Shown here: positions 44,945-57,465 of the stretch, piece by piece
How positions within the stretch are numbered: the stretch's first letter is position 1
Layout of the letters: the number at the start of each line of letters is the position of its first letter
Origin: Sphagnum compactum
Lineage: Eukaryota > Bryophyta > Sphagnopsida > Sphagnales
Reading direction: 5' to 3'
NCBI GenBank assembly: GCA_965153455.1
Contig: OZ234493.1
Location: 21,752,213-21,816,212 of the forward strand
Length of the DNA: 64,000 nt
Made by a program: the position numbers and the translations under genes
Notes under the pieces: model-generated
What the model was told of the DNA's origin: nothing
What the model saw: only the letters and a program-made list of their open reading frames with translations
The model's database searches: none

Positions 44945-46673
44945 GACTGTGTGGTGTTTTACATAGTTCAAAATGGAGGGCATTTTGTGTTGGAACATCT
45001 GCAGATGTTTGTCTTACTTAAGTTTTACATCATCTGTAGAAGCATGTTTGGTGTGCTCTCATGTCACAATTTCCTCAACCTTTTAACTGTCTTTTGTCAC
45101 TCCCCAATTCCTTGACTACGTTTCCTATATGACCCTTCCCCAATTTCAATTCCCAGGGCACCATTTATATGTTGTCACTCAAAATTCTTCCTTGAAACTT
45201 TCAAGCCCTCTTCCCTTTCTGTCCCCATGCCATGTCTTTTGAACCGATAGAGCTAATGATGTTTGACACCTATATAAGCTTACTAAACTTTTATGAGTAT
45301 ACAAATGTTCTTTCCAAGGTGCCCTTTATGGAATATGTGTGATCAAGGGACATTTGAACCTTTGGCACCAATTGGCTTACAAAGCTTGGGAACGTAAGAA
45401 TTGACTAACCATAATGTCTTGTTCATCTTTCAAATTGTAGCTGCTGTTCACATGTTTGAACTGAAAATTAGCACTTGCTGATGTGCATAGAGTATGTGAG
45501 CCAAATGATGACTGATGAGAAACAAATGAAGATGAAAATTTGTCTAGATTTGTAACTCTTAGTGCTACCCACCTCACCACTGTGTCAAAGGACTTCATGC
45601 AACCCTTGCACACACTTAGAAGGTGAGTTGAAAAACCGTGTTTCATTTTTCTCTGTAAGTTCGCAAGATCTATAATGTGCCACCACTGACTGCTGAAAAT
45701 TGAGAGTATATTTTAAGATTTAAAGATTGCAAATGTTCTTTTGTTATGACATATATGGATTAGATAAGTGTATTAATTTTTTTTAAATTGTCTCTAGAAG
45801 GCGCTACATTTGAGTTTTTTTCCAATAAGTAGATACAAGGTTTAAGATCTAGTAGAGTCAAAGATCCTCAAACCTTGCCATTCTTTTTATGAGGCTCATA
45901 ATTTTGGTGTTGAAAAATTTGCCCTTTCTTTTCATTCCTTGAACTGTTTAAAGTTTCATAAAATCCCATTTATATTGAGATTTTTTTTGTAAATTCCTAG
46001 TTTCTATTTGTATAGTGAATTTGACCAATGTCTCTAAATGGCTCAGTTCCTTTACAAACCCATACGTTACCACTTGTGGTCAATGATCTTTTTGTATTAA
46101 AACTTAGCAAGGCTCATGTTCATTTGTTAGTGATTAAATTTTCATTTACTGTGCAGATTAAATCTTTTGGAATTGGAGTTTGATAAACTTTCTCTTATGC
46201 ACAAACATATCAAAGATATAAATTCTATATACAATAAGAGGAACCTAGTTCATGTTCCAACTTTTTTCCTGGCAAATTTCAAATTATGAAAATATGAAAA
46301 TAAGTAACTCATATGGGAATTGAATCACCAAATTTTGAAAACTAGAAATAGACATAGCCCGATCATTATATTAGTTCCAATACGTAGCCAACAATATAGA
46401 TAAATGTTATTTATTGTTCCAACTTTTTTATAGCCAGTTTGGTTAAATCTCTTTATCAATGATCATGACTTTGGTTACATCACAAATTGAACACCAAATC
46501 GATCTAGAAACCTATATGAAGGAGAGATTATTTTTTTGTGTTCAATTCTCACTATTGTGTCAAAACAAATTTTAGAAAAACTGGAAATTTTTAGTCTAAA
46601 ATGTGCTTTCTTCACAAGAAGTTGGCATGTTGGCAAAATCGCAAAATTGAAAATAAACAAAACATTGGTAAGA
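44945..46673. repeat. Direct repeat D1 (1.73 kb)
   Basis: Collinear with 58305-60033. Homology starts at tgtgtggtgt and ends at aaaacaytggtaag. It brackets block B2 on the left as D2 does on the right. It lacks clear TG...CA ends and a matching target duplication, so LTR status is not supported. Confidence 0.85.
45377..45646 (-). pseudogene. Possible exon remnant in D1 (reverse strand)
   Basis: The reverse strand reads GCMKSFDTVVRWVALRV, NLDKFSSSFVSHQSSF, SHTLCTSASANFQFKHV and SYNLKDEQDIMVSQFL. D2 (about 58720-59000) keeps the same protein with stops at two Gln positions (CAA to TAA). Similarity at the protein level suggests an old exon, perhaps upstream part of the SWIM gene on the same strand. 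Function unknown. Confidence 0.35.
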
Positions 46674-47984
46674 TCATTTGGGTTTTTAAGGTTAAGCCTT
46701 ATGATTTAATGTTTAAGAAATTTGGTTCATATACATGAAGGCTTACGGTTTATACTTTAGATTTTGCTCATTGTATTGATTTTTTATTTTATCACTTGTT
46801 TAGATCTATAACATAATTATGAATTTTGTTTGTTTCCATATGTTCCATAATTGTTAAAGTTTAATATTTCTTAACCCACTTTTGTTTAAATGTAATACCC
46901 ATATCACATTGTGATAATTCATTAACCATGAAACATAAAAACATTTTTGAAATATTTGATTCCCCCTCAATACATCATGAAATTCATGTTTTCAAAATTA
47001 TTTATTCACCATATAGTATGATTTAACATATATAAAAATGAACATAATGCAAAATTGGTCACATTGATGATACAAGGGGTTAGGGTTTAATGTAAAATTT
47101 ACTACTTAATGTTAGAATTATGGTTTAGGTTTAGAGTTTAAGACATATAAATTAATTAACATTTTTTTTACAAGTCTATAATAATTAAAATAAATTTAAG
47201 GTGCATTTTGGGCGAAATTTTTAAAGCTTAAACATATGTAAAACATTGTAATGTCATTTTATATTTTTTTAAAGAAAGTGAAAGAACTTAACTTGGAAAT
47301 ATTACCAAATGGTAATAAATATATATATTTTTGTGTTTCCCTAAATGTTATACCCATATTCAAGTTCATTTTGATATAACCTTGAAGTGATTTAGGTAAC
47401 CTAACGTGTAAACCCAACCCTAAATGCAATACCCACATGTTAGGTCATTTCCAAATAACCAATATGTAGTTTGGGTGGCCTTTTCATGAAAACCAAAACT
47501 TATATGTAATACTTGCATGCAAATTCATTTTGAAATAATCCATAGGTGATTTAGACAACCTTAGGTGAATAATCAACCCTAAATGCAACATTCACATTTA
47601 AGGTCATTTCAAAATAAGTGGTTTGGGTACCCAAAATATGTCTATTTATATACTTAAATTAATTTTATGACAATTAATTATCATGAATAATTATCAAAAA
47701 TAATGATTTGACTAATTTATCAACATAAAAAATGTAATTAAAATGATAAATTAAATATCAAATTATTAATTTTATTTTTAAATCTAAATTCGAATTATTT
47801 GAATAATTAAAGTTCAACCAAATAATTAATTAATTCATATTTTAAAAATATGATAATCAATCATTTACATTATTTGAAATAATTTTCTAGTAATCCCTTA
47901 ATTATGACATTAATTGTTGATATTTAGACTAGATTATTATGTCATATGACTCCATAAATATTACAATGGAAACCTATATGCAAA

Positions 47985-48352
47985 TAATGCAAAAGATGTT
48001 TAAAATCAACAACTATTTATGGACTTACATGCGGGTATTGTAATGGATGTAAAAACCAACAACTATTACGAAACCTGTATGCAAGTATTGCAATGGTTGT
48101 AAAAAACCCAGCATCTATTACGAGACCTATATGCAAATATTGCAATGGTTGTAAAAAACCCAACAACTATTACGAAACCTATATGCGGGTATTGCAATGG
48201 TTGTAAAAAAACCAGCCACTATTAAAAAATTTATAATCGAGTATTACAATGGTTGTAAAAAAACCAGCCACTATTACGAGACCTATATGCGGGTATTGCA
48301 ATGGTTGTAAAAAAACCAACCACTATTCCGAAACCTATATGTGAGTATTGCA
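47985..48352. repeat. 52 bp tandem array, about seven units (B2)
   Basis: The phrase cctatatgcgggtattgcaa plus tggttgtaaaaaa recurs at 51-52 bp spacing (gtattg near 48035, 48086, 48138, 48189, 48241, 48293, 48345). B1 has about three units. Confidence 0.9.
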
Positions 48353-49080
48353 TATTTGAAATGAGTTTATGGAAATTATAATAAAAAGGATGTAGGTATT
48401 GCACAACGTTCATTTTGATCTTTGTAAACCCTAGACAAATTAATGTTACCTATTCATATGGGCCTATTTAAGTTTTAATTGTTACATTTAAAGTATGAAA
48501 AAAATTATATTAAAAAAATTATATATAATTAACCATATACACATCAAATAAGTTTGACTAAAGGAAAATATTATATTGATGAAAGATGTACAAATATGGG
48601 TGGATCAAAAAATGTTAAAGGTTACAATGAAAAAAAAGGTTTTCTATAGTAAATCAAAGGACCAACATTCAAAAATTGGGTAGTCCAAAAAATGAAAGGG
48701 TTGAGAAAACCTAACTAACTATATAAAGTGAAAACCCTAAACCATATCATTATCTACAATCTCATGTTTAGCTCAGTAAAAAGTTGTTGCATGTGTAGCC
48801 CTTGTTCCATGATGAGTAGTGTATAGATGGTAACGTTGCATCTTAGCCTAAACTACATTTGCAACAAAATTTTCTTTTATTGTGCCCTGAACCTTATAAA
48901 CACCCAAAAACCATCAAATTAAACCTTAACACCACCAAAGAAGAAGGTGATGGCAACAAGTTATTATCACCTTCTTCAAAAGAACATCACCCTCGAAGAA
49001 GATGATAGCACATTACCACGTCATTCTCTTCTTATTCTTTTTCTTAAACACAAAGAAGAAGGCGATGGTTGTCATGGCCT

Positions 49081-49241
49081 AGGATATTTTGGGATACTTT
49101 TGGCAATGTCATGTCCTAGGATATTTTGGGATACTTTTGGCAATGTCATGTCCTAGGATATTTTGGGATACTTTTGGCAATGTCATGTCCTAGGATATTT
49201 TGGGATACTTTTGGCAATGTCATGTCCTAGGATATTTTGGG
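49081..49241. repeat. 37 bp tandem repeat, U3 of the solo LTR
   Basis: Units of aggatattttgggatacttt plus tggcaatgtcatgtcct start at 49081, 49118, 49155, 49192 and 49229. They are nearly identical, and such U3 repeats often act as enhancer-like elements. Confidence 0.95.
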
Positions 49242-49258
49242 ACTAGTATGGCTCAGGG

Positions 49259-49268
49259 TTATAAAAGG
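49259..49268 (+). promoter_or_regulatory. TATA box of the solo LTR
   Basis: ttataaaagg lies about 55 bp upstream of the AATAAA signal, the expected U3/R arrangement of a short LTR. It could drive transcription rightwards into block B2. Confidence 0.7.
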
Positions 49269-49479
49269 AGATAGTCTGGGGAACAACCCTTTAGCAGATC
49301 AACACCAGTTGATGGATCAATAAAGCTTGTCTTGTCTTGTAATTCTCCACTTGTTTGTAGTCGGTCCATAACAATGGTAGCTTGTTGTTATTGCCCTCTT
49401 TGTTCCAACAACACCACACAAGAAAACAATGGCTAATTGCCGTTGTCTTCTTCTTCCTTTCAACATCACCACAAAAGAA

Positions 49480-50090
49480 GATGACACATTGTCATCGTCT
49501 TCTTTTTCTCAAACACAAAGAAGATAAAACACATAAAAAAACAAAAACCAAAAGAAGGGAGGGAATTTACTTTCAAACTCCTGCTCTGCCTTCTCACTTT
49601 TGGCTCCTGCTTTTGCCCTTTAGTTTCAAACGCTTTCTCCTAGCATCTTTTTTTTCACAAGAAGAAGAAAAGAAAAAAAAACCATAGAGAAGAAAAAACA
49701 TGCAGAAAAGGGAGGGAACTTTCCTTTAAACTCCCACTCTGCCCTCTCACTTTGTGCTCTTGCTTTTGCCCTCCTACTTCTGCCCTTCTATTTCAAACAC
49801 TTTCTCCTAGCATCTTCTTCTTCTCAAGTAGAAGAAAAAAACAAAAAAAAACCATAAAGAAGAAAAAAATGCAAAGAAAGGAAGGAGTTTACCTTCAAGC
49901 TTTCGCTCTTCCCTTTCGCTTTTGGCTAGCACTTCTATCCTCATGTTTGTGCCTTTTTGTTTCAAACACTTTCTCCTTTGCATCTTTTTTTTCTCAAGCA
50001 GAAGAAAAAAAAGAAAAACACAAAGAAAAAAAAAACCATAGAAAAGAAAAAAAATGTAGAGAAGGGAACGAGCTTAGCTTTCTTCTCTCA
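49480..50090. repeat. Purine/pyrimidine tandem array (B2)
   Basis: About three and a half units equivalent to 12555-13200, with the same aagggaggg, CT-rich and A-rich parts. Long ORFs across it are low-complexity. Confidence 0.8.
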
Positions 50091-50640
50091 CTTCTACATT
50101 TGAGATGAAGCGCTCCTCTTGCTTTCTCCTCTCCACATTCCTTCAATGTTGAACTCTCCACCTTCCTCAGGCCTTGTGTCTCACGTCTCCTTGAAGTTCT
50201 GTGCTATTCAAGCTCGAGAGCTCTCTTGAGCTCTAGAGATGGAATGAGTTGGAAATGAGGTGAGGGAGGTAGGTAGGAGGAGGCGGGGGGGAGTAGGAAG
50301 GAGGGGAAAATTTTGGAGCAGAGAAAGGGGATGAAATCTCCCTGGGTAGGGGAAGAGGATATCTTTCTGGTTCATCCCCAAAATGGCTTGAATGGCTTCA
50401 TCTTAAATTAGTGCACTAGTGGTTGCTAGTTCACTCCAACACAATTCCTCCCATCTTCAGCAATAGTACACTCTACATCATGTTGACTTATGCACCTGTT
50501 ATCGGACTTTTTGACAAAAACATTCTAAACCTACAAAACCAAAATGACCCAACCCCCATGATTACACCAATTATTGGACCTCCTGTAGGCATTAAGGCTG
50601 GGTCACTTTTTCTTTTATTTTTTTCCATCGCTTACTTTAA
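50091..50640. repeat. GC-richer segment of B2 with repeat P piece
   Basis: Equivalent to 13201-13850: the G-rich gtaggtaggagg tract near 50270 and the P piece from about 50445 (aattcctcccatcttcagc, LFDKNILNLQN reading). Confidence 0.55.
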
Positions 50641-51309
50641 GGTTAACCATAAAAGAAACTTATTTGGCTGCCCAAGCATTTCAAATCCCAGCTACCTACC
50701 TGACTTTGCATCTACTTATCTCCACCCCGCCAAAAACCCTAAACCTCATTGCCACTCAAACCTTGTTGTTGTACTTTGTAAGAGGAGAGGAGCATTGTTG
50801 TAGCTAGAACTTGAGCGTGAATGTCATTGGTGTAATTTGGTTTTGGAGCAAATGAAATGTTAAATGATTAGAACCAAGTGTTGCTATAACATAACAACTT
50901 AATATTGTTGTAACAATGGAGTGCAACAAAGCATTGCTACAAAATCAAAGTGCAACGAAGATGGTGTTGCAAAAGATGGTGTTAAAACAATGCTACAATA
51001 AATGTTACTGAAGACAATGTGGCAAAATACATTGCTAAAATGTTGCTATAGAAAACATCACTAAAATGTTGTTACAGAAGACGTTACCCTAGAAGATAAC
51101 ATGTGCATTTGTGGCAAGTAAGTGTACATCAACCTTTTTTTTTATCTTTTTCATTTTTTGGGTCCATGTCCATTTGTAGAGAAAATGATTGTGAGAATTG
51201 CGCTTGATGTCACCTTCTGGTCTTCTTATGAAACCAAGGCAAAAGACAACGACAAGTGCAACATTCATTGTCATCTTCTAGTCTTCTTATGAAACCAAGG
51301 CAGAAGATA

Positions 51310-52500
51310 AAGACGAATGCATTTCATCGTCATCTTTTGTTTTTTTTTTTCTTGCATTGTAGAAAATGATGATGAATCAAAAGGTTCGTCATCATCTTCA
51401 ATTGGTTTATTTTGGGTTATAAAAGATGACAATGAAACTCATGGTTCATCGTCGTCTCTTGGTGATTTTCCTTGTTGTGTTATAGTAGTATATTTGGAAT
51501 AATATTTTGGAGTTTGCATTGAGGCATTTGATCTAGGGAGGCATTACTCCGAATTGATAATTAGTGCATGACTTTATTATGTAACGATTAGAAAATAAAT
51601 AATAATGGTCCCATTGACAGACAATTTGTGAATGTCAAATATCTTTTGTAAGAAATCAAGGAAGTGGGAAGTAGGTAAGGAAGTTAGAAACAAAAACACT
51701 CTAAAAATGTGAACCATGAAAAGAGAGTTTGGTAGCTTACTATAGTGATGTTCCTTCAACTTGGACCCCATTGCTGCTTGCTTTTGGATTGGAGCTATAA
51801 GGAAGGACCACCCTTTGTTTACATGTGTGTGGGCATTGAAGAGGAGCCAACTAGGTGTTTTATATGTACAAAAGATGATGACAAGCCTCTCGGGTTGTCT
51901 TTTGTGTTTTTTCTTCAATTATAGAAGACAATGACACGTTAAAAGGCTCATCGTTGTCTTGTGGTTTTTTTTTTGGGTTGTAGAAAATGATGACAAGCCT
52001 CCCGGCTCATCGTCATCTTATGGGTTTTTTTCTTGGGTTAAAGAAAATGACAATAAGCCTTCCAACTCATCATCATCTTGTGGTTTTTTCCTTGGGTTAC
52101 AAACGATGACAACAAATTGCAAAGCTCATCGCTGACTTATTTTTCTTGAGTTGCACAAGACAACCACAAGCCTTTCAACTCATCATCGTCTTGTGCTACT
52201 TTTTTTTTAAGTTGCAAAAAACAATAATGAACAAGGAGTTCATTGTCATCTTGTGGTTTTTTTTTTTTAATTGTAGAAAACAACAATGAACCTTTTGACT
52301 CATTATCATCTTGTGGGTTTTTTTCTTGGATTGCAAAAAAAAAAAACAACAAGGCAAGAAGTTCGTCATCATTTTATGCTTATTTTTTTGAGTTGCACAA
52401 ATGACAAGCCTTTCAACTCATCATCATCTTGTGCTAGTTTATATTGGGTTGTAAAAGACAATCATGAACCAAAAAGCTTGTCATCATCTAGTGCGTTTTT
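51310..52500. repeat. Array of short palindromes (B2)
   Basis: Equivalent to 14560-15745: hairpin units such as aaaagatgacaatgaaactc-atggttcatcgtcgtctc with T-rich linkers, interrupted at about 51490-51860. The stems are kept in both copies although linkers and bases differ. Confidence 0.85.
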
Positions 52501-53424
52501 GTTGTTGTTGTACACAAAGGTGCCACGTGTCATGTCCAAAAATAACGTAATTATTAATAAATTTTTAATTATATAAAAAATGAATTAATGTAAATAATTA
52601 ATCAATATAACCAAATAGTTATAATAAATATAAATGTAATAATTTAGTTTTATGATTTTTATATTATTTAAATTGAATTATAATGAAAAATATAAATACA
52701 ATAATCCTATTTTATTATTTTATTATATTAATTAATTTTAATCAAAAATAAAACTTTTAAAAAACAAGGCCCTTAAACCTTTCAATATAATGAATAATAT
52801 TTATTATTACTAATAGTAGGATCATTTAGTTTTACAATTCTTCTTGTTGCAAGTTGTTGTTTTGTATTAAAAAGTTGTAGTAAGTTGGAAAAAAAAAATA
52901 ATTATCCATTTTTATATGTTGTTTGTAATTGTTTGTTTAAGGGAGCTTGAAGTTCTTTGACAATGGTGGCAATCACCATTGCTGGGGAGATTCAAGTTTT
53001 TTTTCTTTTTTGGTTGGATTGATTATTGTTTAAGGATTTGAGTGTTTTTGTTGTAGGATGGCACGTCCCTAGAAGAAATTTAAATATTGAAGAAAGGTGA
53101 CCAGTGATAACTAACAACAAGTGAATGTTGTAACAAATGTGGAGGAAAGTGCAATGAAAGAAAACATTATAATGTGTATTCTTATTGTTGATGGTAAACT
53201 TTAAACCCACTCCTATTCTTGAAAGTAAATTTGTTGTGATGGATGATATGTTTCACATGATAGGGTTTAAAAGAGTGTAATGCAACACATTATGAATAAA
53301 AAATCCCAATCCAAACTATAAACCCCATTTTCATTTTGTATTTGAAAAGGGAGACAAGGTTTTTTTCTTCCCTAAATTTTTCCAAGCAATATCCTCATCA
53401 TTTTAAAGGTTAAGCTACTAGCCC

Positions 53425-53645
53425 ATTTGTAATGCCCTCTTTGTATTTAAGGTTTTATTGTTAGTTTGTAATACCTTCATATTTTTAAAGATTTTTTGTT
53501 GGTCTATTTGCAATACCTTCATATTTTGTAAGGTTTTCTTACTGGTCTATTTGCAATACCTTCATATTTTTTAAGGTGTTATTGCTAGCATGTTTACAAT
53601 ACTTTCATGATTCTTAAGGATTACTTGCTAGTTTGATTTGAAATG
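53425..53645. repeat. 42 bp tandem repeat, five units (B2)
   Basis: Same units as 16640-16860, each with a caataccttcatattt core. Confidence 0.8.
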
Positions 53646-53675
53646 TTATTCTTGTAAGGGGTCTACTAGTTTCAC

Positions 53676-54562
53676 ATGAAAGTGATTAAGTAGAATTACC
53701 ACCAAATCATGTAATGGAAGATGCAAATTGGGTTCACAAAGGGTCAAGGTGGATCATTAATGGATGCATTAACACTTATGTGGTTAAATGGTTGTTTCGC
53801 TAACATTTCGACAATAATCACAAGCTTTGCATGGAGGTAGGCAAATATGGTTGTCCTTCTACTCATGTTGGGGGACTAAAGCAACAAAATCACCATGTTA
53901 TGAACATTTGAATTTGAACAACTACATCTAAGGAAAAAGCGGAATCAAAATAAAGCCCTTCATCTAGTGAAAAAAAAAGTGAAGTTAAAGTGGGATGAAC
54001 TCCAAGCCCAAGCACAACAAATGGAATAGGTTAAATGGCCTTTGTTCGTATGTTTAACCTGCAAGATCTTGTTGGGCATCATTGGGATTCTCGCATGAGG
54101 GGTGGGGTTCATCCCACAAAGTGCATGGGTGTGCTTTGAAAAGGATGAAAACTTTGTTGACAAAATTCAAATAAGCAAAATTACCTATGCAAAGCTTTTG
54201 AAAGTTGCATGGGGTGCTCAAAATTAGACATTGGAATCCAATAAGCGCAATTAAGCCAAAAAAATGGATGCAATATCCAAGTATTACAATTCCAAAATCA
54301 TTCATGGGTGGTATATTCCATACTTATACTCTTTTTTTGTTAACATTGTTTGCATCTTAATATTGGAATCTAAGTTTTATTTATTTTTTGTGTTAGGCTT
54401 CGAGGCACAAAAAAAGAGGCTTTTGTTACATATGCAATTCAACTTGTGCTTGAGTGTCGTCAATTATTTACTCATCATCATGCAACAAAAGTTATAAAAA
54501 CTATAACAAAGTATCAAACCATTATGGGCATTCCTTCTGATTCATCCTCCTTGGAAGAATAA
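53676..54562 (+). pseudogene. C2H2 zinc-finger protein pseudogene (B2 copy)
   Basis: Reads ELPPNHVMEDANWVHKGS, then the finger region ending WLFR-stop-HFDNNHKLCMEVGKYG, so the H-x4-H half is clear. A WDELQAQAQQME helix and AKKMDAISKYYNSKIIHGW follow, with a donor after 54310. The last exon 54397-54562 is fully open: LRGTKKEAFVTYAIQLVLEC ... TKYQTIMGIPSDSSSLEE. In-frame stops remain upstream (for example after GAQN and NKRN). The first Cys pair is damaged in this copy; B1 keeps it. Read together the two copies define a gene with a C2H2 finger, a charged helical middle and one 86 bp intron. I do not recognise the family. Confidence 0.6.
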
Positions 54563-54784
54563 TTATAGATATAGCTTTATTGCACATACGTATCATTTTT
54601 GTATTGAACCACTATAGATTAAATTAGCATGATATATTTTTATTCCATCCTTTTTGTAATGTGGTTATTTGAACATTTTTGAATCAATCCACCTGTTTTC
54701 ATTTTGATTTTTAATTTTTGGATTTGTAGATTTTGGGATCATCTTATGCCATGTTCCACATAATACCCCCCATCGACAATTCCC

Positions 54785-55310
54785 AAATGGGAGTCCCAAA
54801 ACACTAAAAATTGGGATTCTTACGACTTTGTTGGCCCATAATTTTATGTGAAGACCTCCAATTGAGGTGAGGTCTGAAGCAAAGTTGTAGGCCTTATTGA
54901 AAACTTTTCAACAATATGTGACATGCCATTTACACGCAAGGAAATCAGGGCGATTCCCAACTTCTAGTGGTCGGGAGTCAAATTAACAACTTGATTCGCA
55001 ACTCTTCTTTTGGCCATAACTTGTGTTTTAATTACCCAAATGGGTCATGTGATCCCATTTTAGACATTAATTTTTAAGAGCTTTCTAATAATATAAAGAA
55101 CATTTCAATCCAATGGGTTTTGACCCTTACAATCGCTTTTTGAATATTCAGGAGTCCAACTCCCAAAGTGGGAGCTCACTTGGGATTGTGGAGGTTCATT
55201 CCCTCACACTCTCCCACACTCCTGGGAACATGAAATGTGATTCCCGGGCTTCATTCTTGGCTCGCACCTTTGCAAGCCCTTGCCTTGGTCATGAGCCCAA
55301 GATTAAGGTT
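54785..55310. mobile_element. Unclassified insertion specific to B2
   Basis: B1 has about 110 bp (17995-18105) where B2 has about 530 bp starting near aattcccaaatgggagtccc and ending near gattaaggttgcgacac. It contains several short palindromes around gggag/ctccc. An agttgtaggcc...ggccataac stretch looks LTR-like to me, but no end motifs or target duplication could be fixed. Confidence 0.4.
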
Positions 55311-55399
55311 GCGACACTAAAACATTTAAGTAATACTTTCATTATCTTTATCATGAAATACTCGTACAATAACCTTAAAGAAAAAATGTAATTTAATAT

Positions 55400-57460
55400 T
55401 TTTATATAATTACATTGCCCATTTTCATGAAAGGACCCCTTGGTGCATAAACCAATTTATCTATGTGGATATTGTAAACTTTTGATCTTCTTTTGTTTAT
55501 GGTTGAATTTTCCATAAAGCGTTTGAAATTGCAATACTTACGTATCAACCAACACGTGTTCATGTTCCATTACTCCAATCTAAATTTTTGTTTAATATAT
55601 GTTTGAAACAGATAAAGGGGACATTGGGTTTAAGGTTTACGAAAATTAAGCCCACCTTTTTGTCATTAATTGTTTTAAGATAACCTTTTCCCTAACATTT
55701 ATATTCTTTTCATGGAGTATTTTGTAAGGGAATTAATGTATTCACATACAGACACATATATAAACAAGTTTTGATTTCTTTTCTTTTTCATTAAAATAGA
55801 CGAAAATGAAGTGATTCCATGGCGAAGGTTTGCATTATAAAAAACCTTCCCACTAGTTAGGGTCCCACCTCCCCCCCAAATTAGGTTTAAGACACAAGTT
55901 TCTTTGGTAATTATGTAAAATTGTTTCATAGTTTTATTACAAGTATGTATCCAATTGATAATCTATACACAACTTAGGGTTATGCAAAAATAATTCTAAA
56001 ATTAAATTTAACACTTATTTTTTTAAAAATTGTTAAATTCCAACATTAAAGTGATGCAACTAATTCTTTTTGTGTTTATTTAATTTAGGGTCAATGTAGG
56101 AAATGTTTTTGCATACAAAAGTTTTAGTTCAACATTTTAGGGTTCTTGTATAGGTTTGTTGAATTTTTCAAATTTAACCCTATGCATCCATTAGGTTGTA
56201 ATGTCTACATAATTTATGGTTTTTGTAAAAAAAATTACCAATATTAGGTTTAAGGTTTTTTTTGGTATGAAACTATTTACTTTTTAGATGAAGGTTAAAG
56301 TTTTCAATTTGTAATATCATACCTTATCATCCTATGTAAGATCCCAAATGCAATACTTAGGTGAATTTATGTTATGTAACTGCCGTTGATTTAATAATGC
56401 AAAAACTTGTTCCTTCATCATTTAATTAAATGTATAAAGTTATGTAAGTATATATTGTCTACAAGGTGTGATACCTACATCTAGTGTATAAAAAAATAAG
56501 AAATATCCAAAAGATACCTATATTAAAAAATAAACCAATTATCAATACCTTCATCTTTAGGTGTAAACATTGATTGTGGGCATGTCCCAATTTTTCCAAA
56601 CCCTAATTTGCAATACCTACATCATTTGAAATCAGTGTTAAAATGATCATTAAGGCAATTTTGCTTTCATTATTGTATTATAAAACTACCATTTTACCAT
56701 AATAAACTTATCACAATACCTACATAAATCTATATTATGTACCTTCATCAAAAATCCCTTTCTAGTAATAACTATTTATTATGTAGGTATTGCAAAAGTT
56801 TAATCCTTCATCATTTAAAGGGGATTTTGTCCACCAAATGTAATACTTACATTTAATGGACTAAATGTAATAAGAAATATCCAAACATGTGATATTTGAT
56901 ATTTATAAGTAAAGAAAATCCATTAAATTAAATCATCATTCTAATGAGAAAAGGTAAGATAATACCCACATTAACTGGTCAAATTCCTGACTGGAAAGAG
57001 TAGGGAATTTGCAATATTTTCATCTAACGTATTAATATATAATTAATACCCATGAAAGATATGAAAATATATGCAATATTTGTATTAGTACCTGTCAACC
57101 TTTAACTATGATATACCTTAAACCTTGCAATACTTGCATGTAAGACCAATTTAATGCCACAATAAACAAGATGGGTAAATATTATTTGCATATTGACTTG
57201 GAAATTATTGTACAATTGACCTACAATACCCACATTATATAGGGTGGTAATTTAGTTGTACATGATGCAAGTATGTAATACCCACCTTTATATGACATTT
57301 GAGTGAGATATTTTTATTTGGGAACTTTAAAATACATGTGTTATATAGCCTTAGTAATGTAATTTTAACTTTCAAACCCTATATGTTCAATGATACAAAA
57401 TCAACACATAAGTAATTTATTCTTTGACACAATTGTAATGTCATGCACATTTTAGTAATG
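55400..57460. other. Motif-rich non-coding part of B2
   Basis: Collinear with 18200-20335. It keeps the dispersed cttgcaatacttgcatgtaa motif (57124-57143) and its variants. No gene. Confidence 0.6.
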
Positions 57461-57465
57461 GACAA

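Larger units (their letters stand above)
49070..49373 (+). mobile_element. Solo LTR, 304 bp, with 5 bp target duplication
   Basis: The element starts TGTCATGG and ends CCATAACA (imperfect inverted ends, TG...CA) and is flanked by ATGGT at 49065-49069 and ATGGT at 49374-49378. Inside are five 37 bp units (49081-49241), a TATA box (ttataaaagg, 49259-49268) and a polyadenylation signal AATAAA at 49319-49324, in the order U3-R-U5. B1 has no such sequence at the matching site. It is the usual remnant of an LTR retrotransposon after recombination between its two LTRs. Confidence 0.92.

Noticed and set aside
47985-48352. CRISPR-like spacing of the 52 bp array
   Set aside because: Units are contiguous and homologous along their full length with no unique spacers, in a plant-like genome.
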